Shown here piece after piece: positions 19,455 through 26,532 of a stretch of 30,298 nt of DNA (its first letter is position 1; each line of letters begins with the position of its first letter). The notes under the pieces are model-generated. The model ran no database searches, was not told where the DNA came from, and saw only the letters and a program-made list of their open reading frames with translations. Position numbers and translations under genes: made by a program. Origin of the DNA: a virus; IMG/VR virus record IMGVR_UViG_3300031759_000109, positions 1 through 30,298 of that record; one strand, given 5' to 3'.

Positions 19455-20450
19455 TTAAATCCTTTCTGGATATGCAGCACTTAGCCAATCAGCCATAGCA
19501 CTAGCATTATCGCTTAGTTTAACAAGATCATACTTACCACAAAACTTCAAAAACTGTGCACCTATCATTGGACTATTTTTAGGTGTTTGTGCAACCTTAA
19601 TAGTATCCCAAATCTTTTCTTTAATATGATCTGGTTGAGCAGTTAGATCAACTAGAGTAACATTACGATTGTAGTCATCTAAGACCTTATGCTCTTTACC
19701 GTTGTGATCAACCCAACGCTGTAACATTAGGTTATTCCAGTTATAGCCTTTGGTACCACGGTCAGCAAATGCTTCTTCTAGGCCTACTTTGTTCTTAGTG
19801 CCTTTAGTACGCACACCAGGATAAGCACTGAAGATATTATCTGTAGGGTCACCACGCATACACTTTTCAAACAAGATAAACTTAGGATCAGGAATCTTCT
19901 TAGCTTCTTTGGTTTTCTTGTCTATAACAGGTTTACCTTTTTTATCAAAGATGCCCTGTATAGTATGAAGTTCATCTGCTATGCCATTGTATTGGTTAAC
20001 ATTACTAGCCAATAGCTGATGAAAATCAGTATCACTACTAACAATAGTGTGATGATCGTTAGGGTGCGCTTGAATAAAACCCGCGATGAGGTCATCCGCT
20101 TCAAGTTCCGGATGCTGTAGAACTGTGCAGTTTGTTCGTTCTGCAATGAATGTTTTGAGCGCATCAAAAGTCTCCCAAAATAACTTATCTTCTTCTGCTT
20201 CTGATTCTGTTAATGCCTGACGTGCTACAGTACGATTTTTCTTATAAGGTTCGTAGAAGTCTTTGCGCCAACTGCGGCCTTCAAGACAAAAGATCACATG
20301 ATCAGCCTTTTGATCACGCCATGATTTGTTTACTGATGCTAGGGTTACGTGGATAGCAAAACCCAGCTTATCCCAAGTGTCGCTTTGGCGATGTGCTGAA
20401 TGTCTTGCTCTAAAGAATGTGTTTGCTGTGTCTACAAGTAAGTATCTCAT
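19455..20450 (-). CDS. 5'-3' exonuclease, FEN / T4 RNase H-like
   Basis: A 331-aa flap-endonuclease-family nuclease. In T4 the relative removes RNA primers and 5' flaps during lagging-strand synthesis. Metal-binding acids: Asp7 in 'LLVDTANTFFRA', the 'FYEPYKKNR' arch (65-73), 'ELEADDLIAGF' (115-125, Glu117, Asp119, Asp120), 'SSDTDFHQLL' (138-147, Asp140, Asp142) and 'MRGDPTDNIF', the helix-hairpin region Asp pair. Because Asp7 needs this N-terminus, the start is secure. The promoter ends 6 bases before the ATG, so the mRNA is predicted to begin with the start codon. The zinc-ribbon and 3'-5' exonuclease genes follow in the operon. Confidence 0.94.
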   Translation of the reverse strand: MRYLLVDTANTFFRARHSAHRQSDTWDKLGFAIHVTLASVNKSWRDQKADHVIFCLEGRSWRKDFYEPYKKNRTVARQALTESEAEEDKLFWETFDALKTFIAERTNCTVLQHPELEADDLIAGFIQAHPNDHHTIVSSDTDFHQLLASNVNQYNGIADELHTIQGIFDKKGKPVIDKKTKEAKKIPDPKFILFEKCMRGDPTDNIFSAYPGVRTKGTKNKVGLEEAFADRGTKGYNWNNLMLQRWVDHNGKEHKVLDDYNRNVTLVDLTAQPDHIKEKIWDTIKVAQTPKNSPMIGAQFLKFCGKYDLVKLSDNASAMADWLSAAYPERI

Positions 20451-20456
20451 GTAAAC

Positions 20457-20485
20457 ATTATACTATCTTTTAACTCAAAAGTCAA
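20457..20485 (-). promoter_or_regulatory. sigma70-type promoter of the exonuclease operon, predicted leaderless
   Basis: The -35 TTGACT is at 20480-20485 and the -10 TATAAT at 20457-20462, with a 17-bp spacer. The TGA stop of the upstream 163-aa gene (20482-20484) is part of the -35. Six bases separate the -10 from the ATG at 20450, putting the start on the A of ATG. Confidence 0.82.
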
Positions 20486-20973
20486 CTGATTTCCGTTCTA
20501 CCGTTGCCTAAATCTCTACGGTTAGTTGGGCGATTACTTGGATCAGCCATTGCTTGTTCAAAGTTTTCCATAACTACATTTGAACATACAGCACGGAACC
20601 AATTGTCTACAATGTCTTGATCAGTTTTACCTTGATAGCCAGCTTTGATCAAACGAGCTACAAAGATATCATTCCAATCTAATTCAAATGCACCATTACT
20701 TGGGTCATTTGGGTCAATTTCCATACTTAGTACAGTGACCCAAGGCTCACCAGCTTTAGTAGCTTGTTCTTTTGGGCTGTTCTTTTTGGCTTTTTCTTCT
20801 GCAGCTTTCTTGGCAGCGACCTCAGCTTTTTTAGCTTTGGCGGCTTCTGCCTTGGCCTTACGCTCTTCAGCCTTGCGTTCTTTTTCAGCTTGAGCTTCTG
20901 CTTCTGCGGCAAGTCTTAAACGTTCTTCTTCCTCACGCTTTGCTTTGCCTGTTAGTTTATCAAATAAACCCAT
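20482..20973 (-). CDS. conserved T4-like phage protein with Ala/Glu/Lys coiled coil
   Basis: A 163-aa protein. Residues 1-75 begin 'MGLFDKLTGKAKREEEERLR' and continue as a highly charged Ala/Glu/Lys helix, probably a long single helix or coiled coil. The C-terminal domain (76-150) has 'EPWVTVLSMEIDPNDPSNG', 'FELDWNDIFVARLIKAGYQG' and 'DQDIVDNWFRAVCSNVV', which recalls a protein conserved across T4-like cyanophages with no assigned role. It follows metK at 3 bases. Its stop is shared with the -35 of the exonuclease promoter. Confidence 0.82.
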   Translation of the reverse strand: MGLFDKLTGKAKREEEERLRLAAEAEAQAEKERKAEERKAKAEAAKAKKAEVAAKKAAEEKAKKNSPKEQATKAGEPWVTVLSMEIDPNDPSNGAFELDWNDIFVARLIKAGYQGKTDQDIVDNWFRAVCSNVVMENFEQAMADPSNRPTNRRDLGNGRTEIS

Positions 20974-20976
20974 AAT

Positions 20977-22104
20977 TTAATCCTTAAGTAAATCTACTAG
21001 GTCCAACTGTTCCCAAGGTAATTGTTCTTTACCAAAGTGTCCGTAGTTAGTAGTACTACTGTATATTGGACGGAACAGCGCAAATCTATTTATGATGCCA
21101 CGTGGTGTTAGATCAATATTCTTTAGAATCCAAGCAGTTAACCACGCATCATCGCTATGGTCGTTAGTATTAACGTACACACTCATTGGCTGTTCTATGC
21201 CAATAGCATAACTAATCTGTACAGTTGCTTGTTTTGCGTGTCCGCTGGCTACAATGTTCTTAGCAAGGTAGCGAGCCATGTAAGCAGCACTGCGATCGAC
21301 CTTAGTAGGATCCTTGCCACTGAAGGCGCCCCCACCATGAGGACAACTACCACCATAAGTATCAACAATAATCTTTCGCCCTGTGAGGCCAGTGTCACCA
21401 TCAGGTCCACCAATAACAAAGCGACCAGTAGGATTAATAAGGAACTCAGTATGATCATCAATTAACTCCGCAGGCACTACGCCTTCAATATATTCTTTAA
21501 CTACTCTACGTATATCTTCAATGTCGGGTGTTGCGCTGTGTTGTGTTGAACATACAATTTTAGCAATACGCTTAATAGTGCCATCATCGTTGTATTCAAC
21601 GGTTACTTGACTTTTAGCATCTGGTCCTAACCAAGTTTGTCCAAATTTGCGTTGACGTGCTAGTTCTTTGACAATTTCATGACTGTAGTAAATTGCTGGC
21701 GGCATGTAATTAGGAGTTTCATTAGTAGCATAGCCAAACATTAGGCCTTGATCACCTGCGCCAAAATTGTCAGTGCCAAGAGCAATATCAGCACTCTGGC
21801 CATGTAGTAGGTTAGTAATCTCCACTGTTTGCCAATTAAATCCATCTTGTTCGTAGCCAATATTTTTGATAACTTTGCGTACTGTACTTTCGACTTCTTC
21901 TGGGTGTAAGACGACATTTTTATACTCTCCAGCTAGAACAACACGGTTTGTTGTAACTAAGGTTTCGCAAGCACAACGCACACTAGGATCTTCGTCGCGC
22001 ATGGCTAAATCTAAAACTGCATCACTAATAGCATCTGCTACTTTATCTGGATGTCCTTCACTAACGCTTTCACTTGTAAATAGATAACTCAATTTTTCCC
22101 CCAA
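20977..22104 (-). CDS. metK: S-adenosylmethionine synthetase MetK
   Basis: Makes S-adenosylmethionine from methionine and ATP. Full length at 375 aa (bacterial MetK is about 380). Signatures: 'TSESVSEGHPDKVADAISD' near the start, 'GEYK', 'GAGDQGLMFGYA' (substrate loop), 'GGPDGDTGLTGRKIIVDTYG' and 'GGGAFSGKDPTKVDRSAAY' (the conserved GGGAFSGKD). It follows the DUF2061 gene with a 16-base overlap, in one unit with queE. Phage-encoded MetK is uncommon. Here it sits among SAM users: QueE, two further radical SAM enzymes and an FkbM methyltransferase, so it may keep SAM available during infection (inference). Confidence 0.97.
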   Translation of the reverse strand: MGEKLSYLFTSESVSEGHPDKVADAISDAVLDLAMRDEDPSVRCACETLVTTNRVVLAGEYKNVVLHPEEVESTVRKVIKNIGYEQDGFNWQTVEITNLLHGQSADIALGTDNFGAGDQGLMFGYATNETPNYMPPAIYYSHEIVKELARQRKFGQTWLGPDAKSQVTVEYNDDGTIKRIAKIVCSTQHSATPDIEDIRRVVKEYIEGVVPAELIDDHTEFLINPTGRFVIGGPDGDTGLTGRKIIVDTYGGSCPHGGGAFSGKDPTKVDRSAAYMARYLAKNIVASGHAKQATVQISYAIGIEQPMSVYVNTNDHSDDAWLTAWILKNIDLTPRGIINRFALFRPIYSSTTNYGHFGKEQLPWEQLDLVDLLKD

Positions 22105-22265
22105 TTAATTTTTAACCAAACTCTTTCTAAGGCATATTGCCAAACAGCTAATACGATATGAATAGCAATGGCATCATGTAATCCTGTCCAATAGGCAGTA
22201 ATTAATAATGCTGTAAATCTATAACTTAATGTTCTTGCCAGGGTTCTTTTGTGTGTTTCACTCAT
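22089..22265 (-). CDS. DUF2061-type small membrane protein
   Basis: A 58-aa protein from ATG 22265 ('MSETHKRTLARTLSYRFTAL'), which overlaps the queE stop (TGATG). The DUF2061 pattern is clear: 'R(T/S)LA..LSYR' at the N-terminus, a membrane helix 'ALLITAYWTGLHDAIAIHIV' and the end 'YALERVWLKINWGKN' (usual form 'Y..HERVW..I.WG'). Bacterial members are uncharacterised and often lie next to sulfate-assimilation genes. Here it is tied to queE and metK, both linked to SAM metabolism. The frame is open 12 bases further upstream. Confidence 0.85.
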   Translation of the reverse strand: MSETHKRTLARTLSYRFTALLITAYWTGLHDAIAIHIVLAVWQYALERVWLKINWGKN

Positions 22266-23116
22266 CACTTGCCCCAACTGTTACCCCATAGATCAACATG
22301 CAATCTTGGGCTATAGTAATAGCCACGACGCATAGCTTCGTCTGCTACATTAAACTTGTTGCCGTTGTAAACACTGACAACACCACCCACAGGCATGATA
22401 TAGACTACACCTTTAATGCCTGCACTACGATATTCTGCCACAGCACGATCAACTTCTTCAAAGTCTTCTGGACGTTCAACTACGAATTTAAAGAATACTG
22501 TGCCAATTTTTTCATAGCTTTTAACAATAGTTGGCTTGATAGCATCAGCCCATGACTCACCGCTAGGACTTAATTTAGCACTAACACTAAATGTCAACTC
22601 ACGACCACTACGATTCCATAACTTAAGGAATTCAGCAAACTCATCATGCAAGGGTTGAGTACCATTGGTTTCAAATGTGATGTTCTTTAGGTTATACATC
22701 TTTTCGTGTTGTAGTAGTTCTGGATACACACGTTGCCAACCTAGTAATGGTTCACCACCTGTGATTACCAAGTGAACATCGTTACCATTAGGCATTTGCC
22801 AATTCTGTGCTGGCGTCAGTAACAACATCTTTTCAACAATAATATGTGTTTCGTAGCTTGGACTGAGATTCTTAAATTTAGGATCCCAACTAGCATAGCT
22901 GTCACAGCCTGTACTTACCAATGGTAAGTCTTCATAGCGTGAGTACAGTTTAGCATTGACAGTTTCACGTTCTCGGCTCATTTCACCTCTAGGCATACCA
23001 AATCCACCACAGGTAAAGTTACAGCCAAATGTTCTTAAGAACACACTAGGAACACCTACAAAGCGTCCTTCGCCCTGTGCTGAATAGAATATCTCTGATA
23101 CTTTAATTTTACTCAT
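22265..23116 (-). CDS. queE: 7-carboxy-7-deazaguanine synthase QueE (radical SAM)
   Basis: Third step of 7-deazaguanine synthesis: SAM-dependent ring contraction of 6-carboxytetrahydropterin to 7-carboxy-7-deazaguanine. The 283-aa protein opens with the QueE hallmark 'EIFYSAQGEGRFVGVPSVFL' (8-27), then 'RTFGCNFTC' (Cys32, Cys36). The third cluster Cys is not at the usual +3 position; the next Cys is Cys71 in 'STGCDSYASW', 34 residues on, after an inserted loop. 'VITGGEPLLGW' (GGEP) and 'ITFETNGTQ' follow, as in the family. It lies between the MazG-like gene and the DUF2061/metK genes. FolE and QueD are encoded in the window; QueC is not. Confidence 0.93.
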   Translation of the reverse strand: MSKIKVSEIFYSAQGEGRFVGVPSVFLRTFGCNFTCGGFGMPRGEMSRERETVNAKLYSRYEDLPLVSTGCDSYASWDPKFKNLSPSYETHIIVEKMLLLTPAQNWQMPNGNDVHLVITGGEPLLGWQRVYPELLQHEKMYNLKNITFETNGTQPLHDEFAEFLKLWNRSGRELTFSVSAKLSPSGESWADAIKPTIVKSYEKIGTVFFKFVVERPEDFEEVDRAVAEYRSAGIKGVVYIMPVGGVVSVYNGNKFNVADEAMRRGYYYSPRLHVDLWGNSWGK

Positions 23117-23378
23117 ATAATTTTGACCATATCTTTAGTTTTTCAATTTTGTTTGCTTTGGCAATGTTTAAGTTATTTAGATCGATTACACCTTGGCTAA
23201 TTAAAATATCTACCAAAACCAGCATATCGCCAATTTCCATTTCTAAATTAGCTCGCTGTGTTGCACCTGATTTGTGCTGATTGTCTAGTCCAAAGCGATA
23301 GCATTTGCTAACTGCTTGAATAACTTCTGCACATTCTTCTTGTAAAATAACCAATGCTTCTTGAGTTTTTCCGTTCAT
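23109..23378 (-). CDS. MazG-like nucleotide pyrophosphohydrolase
   Basis: An 89-aa, all-helical protein of the MazG/dUTPase superfamily. The metal-binding ExxE is 'LQEECAEVIQAVSK' (12-25), and the second pair is in 'LEMEIGDMLVLVDIL' (45-59, ExxD). These are the expected Mg-binding acids of MazG-type NTP pyrophosphatases. It is shorter than cyanophage MazG and closer to single-domain MazG-like proteins. It heads the operon with queE, DUF2061 and metK, overlapping queE by 8 bases. It may cleanse or recycle dNTPs; the substrate is not predictable from sequence. Confidence 0.88.
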   Translation of the reverse strand: MNGKTQEALVILQEECAEVIQAVSKCYRFGLDNQHKSGATQRANLEMEIGDMLVLVDILISQGVIDLNNLNIAKANKIEKLKIWSKLYE

Positions 23379-23397
23379 CTAATCAATCTACCCTATT

Positions 23398-23426
23398 ATT
23401 TTAACATGTTTTTCTAATAATTTCAA
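23398..23426 (-). promoter_or_regulatory. sigma70-type promoter of the mazG-queE-metK operon
   Basis: The -35 TTGAAA is at 23421-23426 and the -10 TAAAAT at 23398-23403, with a 17-bp spacer. The leader is about 13 nt without a strong ribosome site before the ATG at 23378. Each box differs from consensus by one base. Confidence 0.6.
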
Positions 23427-23428
23427 GT

Positions 23429-24577
23429 TTATTTTTCTTCATTTAAGAATTGTTGTTCTTTTTCACGCATATTAGCTAATTCATCTACAGTTGCAAGTTT
23501 TGGAATTAGTGTATTAATGCTATTAACAATAATTGATTTTGATAATCCATTATCCAAACAAAGATTTTCTAAAATGTTTTCAAGATCAGCTATTTTCGAC
23601 TGCAACAGATTGAAGTTATATTCTATATCTTGTTTAATTTCTGTAGAAAACTTTGTTATAGCATCGGGGAATGCTTTAATATTTTCTGCTACTAATTCCA
23701 TTCTCTGTGTATTATCTAACACACTATCATAATATGGATGCGGCAAATAGTTTTCAAAAGTTTTATATCCTCTATCTTTCATTAATTTTACCACCCCACT
23801 TGGTCCAGTTAATATAAACGGATGTTGGTTTAGTATTGGATGATAACTTTTTTCAGATATCACTGCGGTGCTATCTGGGTGGAAAAAAGTTTCAGAAATT
23901 ATGCTGTAGTTAGTACTTTTGTATAATACGTAGGGGATATTATAAATGGGAAGATTGGGTAAATATTTTCCTGCACTATACATGATTCCAAAATCACCAT
24001 TGGCGGCAGTAAGTGTACAATAATTAAAAAATTCTTCAAAATTTTCAGGAACTTGATTAACCGCAGTACCGTAAAATTTTATAATAGATTCTTTTTGTCT
24101 AGCAGAAAACGGAAAAGTAAATTCGATGTTTTTTAAAATATCGAGATTATATAATTTTTCTAACAGTACAATACGATTGTATCTTGCTAGTTTTCCAGTT
24201 AAGAACAGCCCCCTGACCGGAGTTGGACTCCAATTAAAATTCACTATTTCATTGTTACAGGCTCTTTTTGCTATTATAAGATATGTCTCAATAAAAATAG
24301 CATTAATCTTATCTATCAAATGCTGTGGAAAATTAGAAATATAACGATCTTTGTGCCAAGTATCTAATATAGCCGTAATTTTTTTAAATTTATAATCAAC
24401 AAGTTTTTGAAATAGTTGAACAAATGATTCTATCTCGTGCTCATTCCATGCACCAATAATTATATGAGTATCAGCAAACGGGGTGGTGATAGCAGCAATT
24501 TCTTCATCAAAAAATTTATCGCATACCTTGGGATCTACAAAAAATAAATGATTAATACCTAAATACACAGTATTCAT
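23429..24577 (-). CDS. glycosyltransferase-like protein, 382 aa
   Basis: Probable glycosyltransferase. From ATG 24577 ('MNTVYLGINHLFFVDPKV'; it overlaps the upstream stop as TAATG) the N-terminal half is a weakly conserved alpha/beta domain. The C-terminal half has 'SIISETFFHPDSTAVISEKS', 'YHPILNQHPFILTGPSGVVK' and 'DRGYKTFENYLPHPYYD'. The 'SEK.Y.P.....PF...G....L...GY.TF' pattern is that of a family of phage and bacterial sugar transferases with a GT-B-like second domain. A long helical C-terminus follows. The gene is visibly more AT-rich than its neighbours, as if acquired separately. The frame is open 27 bases further upstream. The acceptor is unknown. Confidence 0.68.
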   Translation of the reverse strand: MNTVYLGINHLFFVDPKVCDKFFDEEIAAITTPFADTHIIIGAWNEHEIESFVQLFQKLVDYKFKKITAILDTWHKDRYISNFPQHLIDKINAIFIETYLIIAKRACNNEIVNFNWSPTPVRGLFLTGKLARYNRIVLLEKLYNLDILKNIEFTFPFSARQKESIIKFYGTAVNQVPENFEEFFNYCTLTAANGDFGIMYSAGKYLPNLPIYNIPYVLYKSTNYSIISETFFHPDSTAVISEKSYHPILNQHPFILTGPSGVVKLMKDRGYKTFENYLPHPYYDSVLDNTQRMELVAENIKAFPDAITKFSTEIKQDIEYNFNLLQSKIADLENILENLCLDNGLSKSIIVNSINTLIPKLATVDELANMREKEQQFLNEEK

Positions 24578-25080
24578 TATGATTCCCAGGGATATACAAT
24601 CCAAACGTCTTCCTCTGCTTTGTTAATGGTTTCAGCACAGTAGTCTACTTGACGACTGAACTTACTAGACAGATTATCAATTAGCACTGCAAAGCGTACA
24701 TTGTTGCTCCATACATCTGCCCAATGCGGGTCATCGGGCAAACAGGTACTTTGCCAATCGTTGACAATCCAATCTAAGGTAGCACCTGTGTCATTGATAT
24801 CGTCTACAATGAGAATATTTTTAGGTTCTTGTTTATAGCCAAACGCATCTTCACTCATCCATAGATTACTTTCTGGACCTTCTGCATGATCACGTAGGTT
24901 GACCTTAAGTGTGTGCATTGGGATATCTAGTGCATTGCTCATGATCACCGCGGGAACAAGTCCTCCGCGGGTAAGACCTACAATATAATCAGGACGCCAT
25001 GAGTCTTTATACATCTGTAGGCTAATTTTATTAACCATTTGATGAATATCTTCGTAACCGTAGTATTGTTTATTAGGCAT
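24577..25080 (-). CDS. type I phosphoribosyltransferase (purine salvage type)
   Basis: A 167-aa phosphoribosyltransferase. The PRPP-binding motif is 'NILIVDDINDTGAT' (88-101). Upstream is the pyrophosphate-binding 'YIVGLTRGGLVPAVIMSNAL' (32-51), and near the end 'DVWIVYPWES' with the Trp-rich base-binding tail seen in xanthine-guanine phosphoribosyltransferases. It would convert a purine base and PRPP to the nucleotide. Given the neighbouring 7-deazaguanine genes, salvage of guanine-like bases is a fair guess, but the base cannot be read from sequence. It overlaps the gene before it by 8 bases and the next start by 1. Confidence 0.88.
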   Translation of the reverse strand: MPNKQYYGYEDIHQMVNKISLQMYKDSWRPDYIVGLTRGGLVPAVIMSNALDIPMHTLKVNLRDHAEGPESNLWMSEDAFGYKQEPKNILIVDDINDTGATLDWIVNDWQSTCLPDDPHWADVWSNNVRFAVLIDNLSSKFSRQVDYCAETINKAEEDVWIVYPWES

Positions 25081-25408
25081 TGTGACTCTCTTTCATCTGT
25101 TCAACTTCTTTCATATTATGGCTAACAATAATGCTAGTCCACTTCATCAACATCATTAGGGCTACACCAGCATTCTCTGGGAGGAATCTAATCAAGTATT
25201 CGTAGTTGCCCGCGGACTTGTGGCTCCAACGCCCTTGACCATAGCGTACCACTGGACTCATAACTTCTTGCCCTTTACCATTGAAGTAAGAGTCAACTGC
25301 TACTTCACCGCCTACGTCTTTCCACCAGGCTAGAAACTCACTACCTAGTTCGTTTACCACCACAGTGACTTCGTAGTTGATAGTGCAACCTGGTGGTAGT
25401 CTAATCAA
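25073..25408 (-). CDS. hypothetical protein, 111 aa, TTG start
   Basis: Not recognised. The frame begins with TTG at 25408, overlapping the TGA of the upstream gene (TTGA); the first in-frame ATG is far inside. The N-terminus 'RLPPGCTINYEVTVVVNELG' is beta-strand-like, and the middle reads 'FLAWWKDVGGEVAVDSYFNG'. A long helix ends it ('NAGVALMMLMKWTSIIVSHN'). The fold may be a small alpha/beta sandwich. No catalytic motif is seen. Confidence 0.65.
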   Translation of the reverse strand: MIRLPPGCTINYEVTVVVNELGSEFLAWWKDVGGEVAVDSYFNGKGQEVMSPVVRYGQGRWSHKSAGNYEYLIRFLPENAGVALMMLMKWTSIIVSHNMKEVEQMKESHNA

Positions 25409-25743
25409 CGCATGTACTCTACAGTAACGATCTTGCCCAATGATTCTACCAGGTCAGCATCGTCGCTGATTACATAGCGACCAATAGCTTCAGTGTCACG
25501 CTTTTCATCGTAGCGATTAGTTTCAACAATCATACCACCATTAGCACCAAACACTTTGAAAGTGATAACACTCTTGTCGTCATAATTGTGTTCTACTCTG
25601 CGCATACCTTTACTGCTTGGTGATATGCCTAGTTTACCATTACGGCCGCGTCTTGGGCTGTCGTCTAACATAATACTATCGTTAGAATTTCTGCGGGTAT
25701 GAATACGCTCTGCCCATTTAATAATCCATTTATCAAACCACAT
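25405..25743 (-). CDS. hypothetical protein, 112 aa
   Basis: Not recognised. The start is ATG 25743 ('MWFDKWIIKWAERIHTRRN') with GGGAG 8 bases upstream; a GTG 9 bases further is possible. The N-terminal helix is amphipathic and basic. A flexible 'DDSPRRGRNGKLGISPSSKG' segment and a beta-rich end ('VEHNYDDKSVITFKVFGANG', 'IGRYVISDDADLVESLGKIV') follow. It overlaps the CDGSH gene end by 11 bases. The Arg/Gly linker and beta C-terminus recall small conserved T4-like phage proteins without function. Confidence 0.7.
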   Translation of the reverse strand: MWFDKWIIKWAERIHTRRNSNDSIMLDDSPRRGRNGKLGISPSSKGMRRVEHNYDDKSVITFKVFGANGGMIVETNRYDEKRDTEAIGRYVISDDADLVESLGKIVTVEYMR

Positions 25744-25918
25744 CTTGATCACTCCCGCGGTTGTTATCTTCGTTTAAAAATTCATCTAGAGCGATTGCTT
25801 CCTGTATCTTAGCCCACTGCTCTGGAGTATAACTGTGGCTACCATCGCAATCTCCACTACGACTGCGACCACACCCACATGTACCAATCTTACCTTCTGG
25901 ATTTACTCTTACCTGCAT
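25733..25918 (-). CDS. CDGSH-type iron-sulfur protein, 61 aa
   Basis: A small protein with a CDGSH iron-sulfur signature. 'TCGCGRSRSGDCDGSH' spans 13-28, so the ligands are Cys14, Cys16, Cys24 and His28 (3 Cys, 1 His), as for the [2Fe-2S] cluster of mitoNEET-type proteins. The spacing between the second and third Cys is 7 residues, against 8 in the usual consensus, and the Pro before the third Cys is absent. The N-terminus 'MQVRVNPEGKIG' and helical acidic tail complete it. The usual role is redox sensing or cluster transfer. Four Fe-S-dependent or SAM enzymes elsewhere in the window make cluster handling plausible, but this is inference. Confidence 0.78.
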   Translation of the reverse strand: MQVRVNPEGKIGTCGCGRSRSGDCDGSHSYTPEQWAKIQEAIALDEFLNEDNNRGSDQDVV

Positions 25919-25921
25919 AAT

Positions 25922-26299
25922 TTATCCTTTATATGCCCAAATCATTGAAATTTTATCTTCATCATTGAATGTAATTATATCAGTAACATGAAGAGTTGAA
26001 TCACCGACATGAAGAGTTGACCCACCGTCTGTTAGTTTAAATTCAATATATAATTGACAAACAACCTTATTAGGGATAGCTGGGTCTTGGTACAGGCCAA
26101 TTACTTCAACATTAATAGATATGAAACTGTCAAATATTTGTTGATTAGCATTTAACACTCTATAGATGCCATCTTCTATTCGTTCCCAATCCTGTAATCT
26201 AATATCATTAGCAAATAAGGCTGCTAGGCCGTCAATGTCTTTGCGACCCCAAGTTTCAAAATACTTGGTACAAATATCTTTTAAATTTTCTCTACTCAT
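25922..26299 (-). CDS. SnoaL/NTF2-like protein, 125 aa
   Basis: A single cone-shaped alpha+beta (NTF2-like) domain. It begins with the typical helices 'LKDICTKYFETWGRKDIDGL' and 'AALFANDIRLQDWERIEDGI', then 'INANQQIFDSF'-like 'VLNANQQIFDSF', and beta strands 'KVVCQLYIEFKL' and 'DIITFNDEDKISMIWAYKG'. Such domains bind small ligands or act as isomerases/dehydratases on polyketides and sugars; no fixed catalytic residue can be assigned. An in-frame 21-bp duplication adds 'STLHVGD' next to 'STLHVTD' before the last strand. Ribosome site AAGGAAAAG near the ATG. Confidence 0.82.
   Translation of the reverse strand: MSRENLKDICTKYFETWGRKDIDGLAALFANDIRLQDWERIEDGIYRVLNANQQIFDSFISINVEVIGLYQDPAIPNKVVCQLYIEFKLTDGGSTLHVGDSTLHVTDIITFNDEDKISMIWAYKG
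25986..26027. repeat. 21-bp tandem duplication in the SnoaL-like gene
   Basis: Two adjacent 21-base units (25986-26006 and 26007-26027) differ at two positions. They keep the frame and encode two copies of a seven-residue unit 'STLHV(G/T)D' in the protein. Confidence 0.9.
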
Positions 26300-26532
26300 T
26301 TCTTTTCCTTAATATCTCTAAGTGTATTAGCGCGATGACGCCAAAATTTAACATCTTCTAACAGACTTTCGCTTAAATTGCGATAACGAACAAGATCTTT
26401 ACGTACTTCTTCATCTATTTGTTCGTAGGCTTTTTGTCTATCCTTGGCCTTGCGATCATTATAAATGTTAAGCCCAAAGAATATTCCAAAGACCAGTCCT
26501 ACACCAAACCATACTACGTCAGCGCCTATCAT
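26296..26532 (-). CDS. membrane-anchored coiled-coil protein, 78 aa
   Basis: The N-terminal membrane helix is at residues 5-23 ('DVVWFGVGLVFGIFFGLNIY'), followed by a long charged helix ('DRKAKDRQKAYEQIDEEVRK') likely to form a coiled coil. The basic 'NDRKAKDR' directly after the span places the coiled coil in the cytoplasm by the positive-inside rule. An inner-membrane spanin has the same layout but faces the periplasm. It sits behind folE with a 4-base overlap (ATGA). The function is unknown. Confidence 0.72.
   Translation of the reverse strand: MIGADVVWFGVGLVFGIFFGLNIYNDRKAKDRQKAYEQIDEEVRKDLVRYRNLSESLLEDVKFWRHRANTLRDIKEKK

Noticed and set aside
21086-21093. CATAAATA late-promoter-like octamer on the minus strand
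   Set aside because: Lies inside metK with no start codon close behind; expected by chance in AT-rich DNA.
21157-21465. A 102-aa plus-strand frame
   Set aside because: Antisense to metK, with no initiation context.
26296-26532. Calling the membrane-anchored coiled-coil protein an inner-membrane spanin
   Set aside because: The basic residues after the span favour a cytoplasmic coiled coil, no outer-membrane partner gene is embedded or adjacent, and the location is within a metabolic operon.
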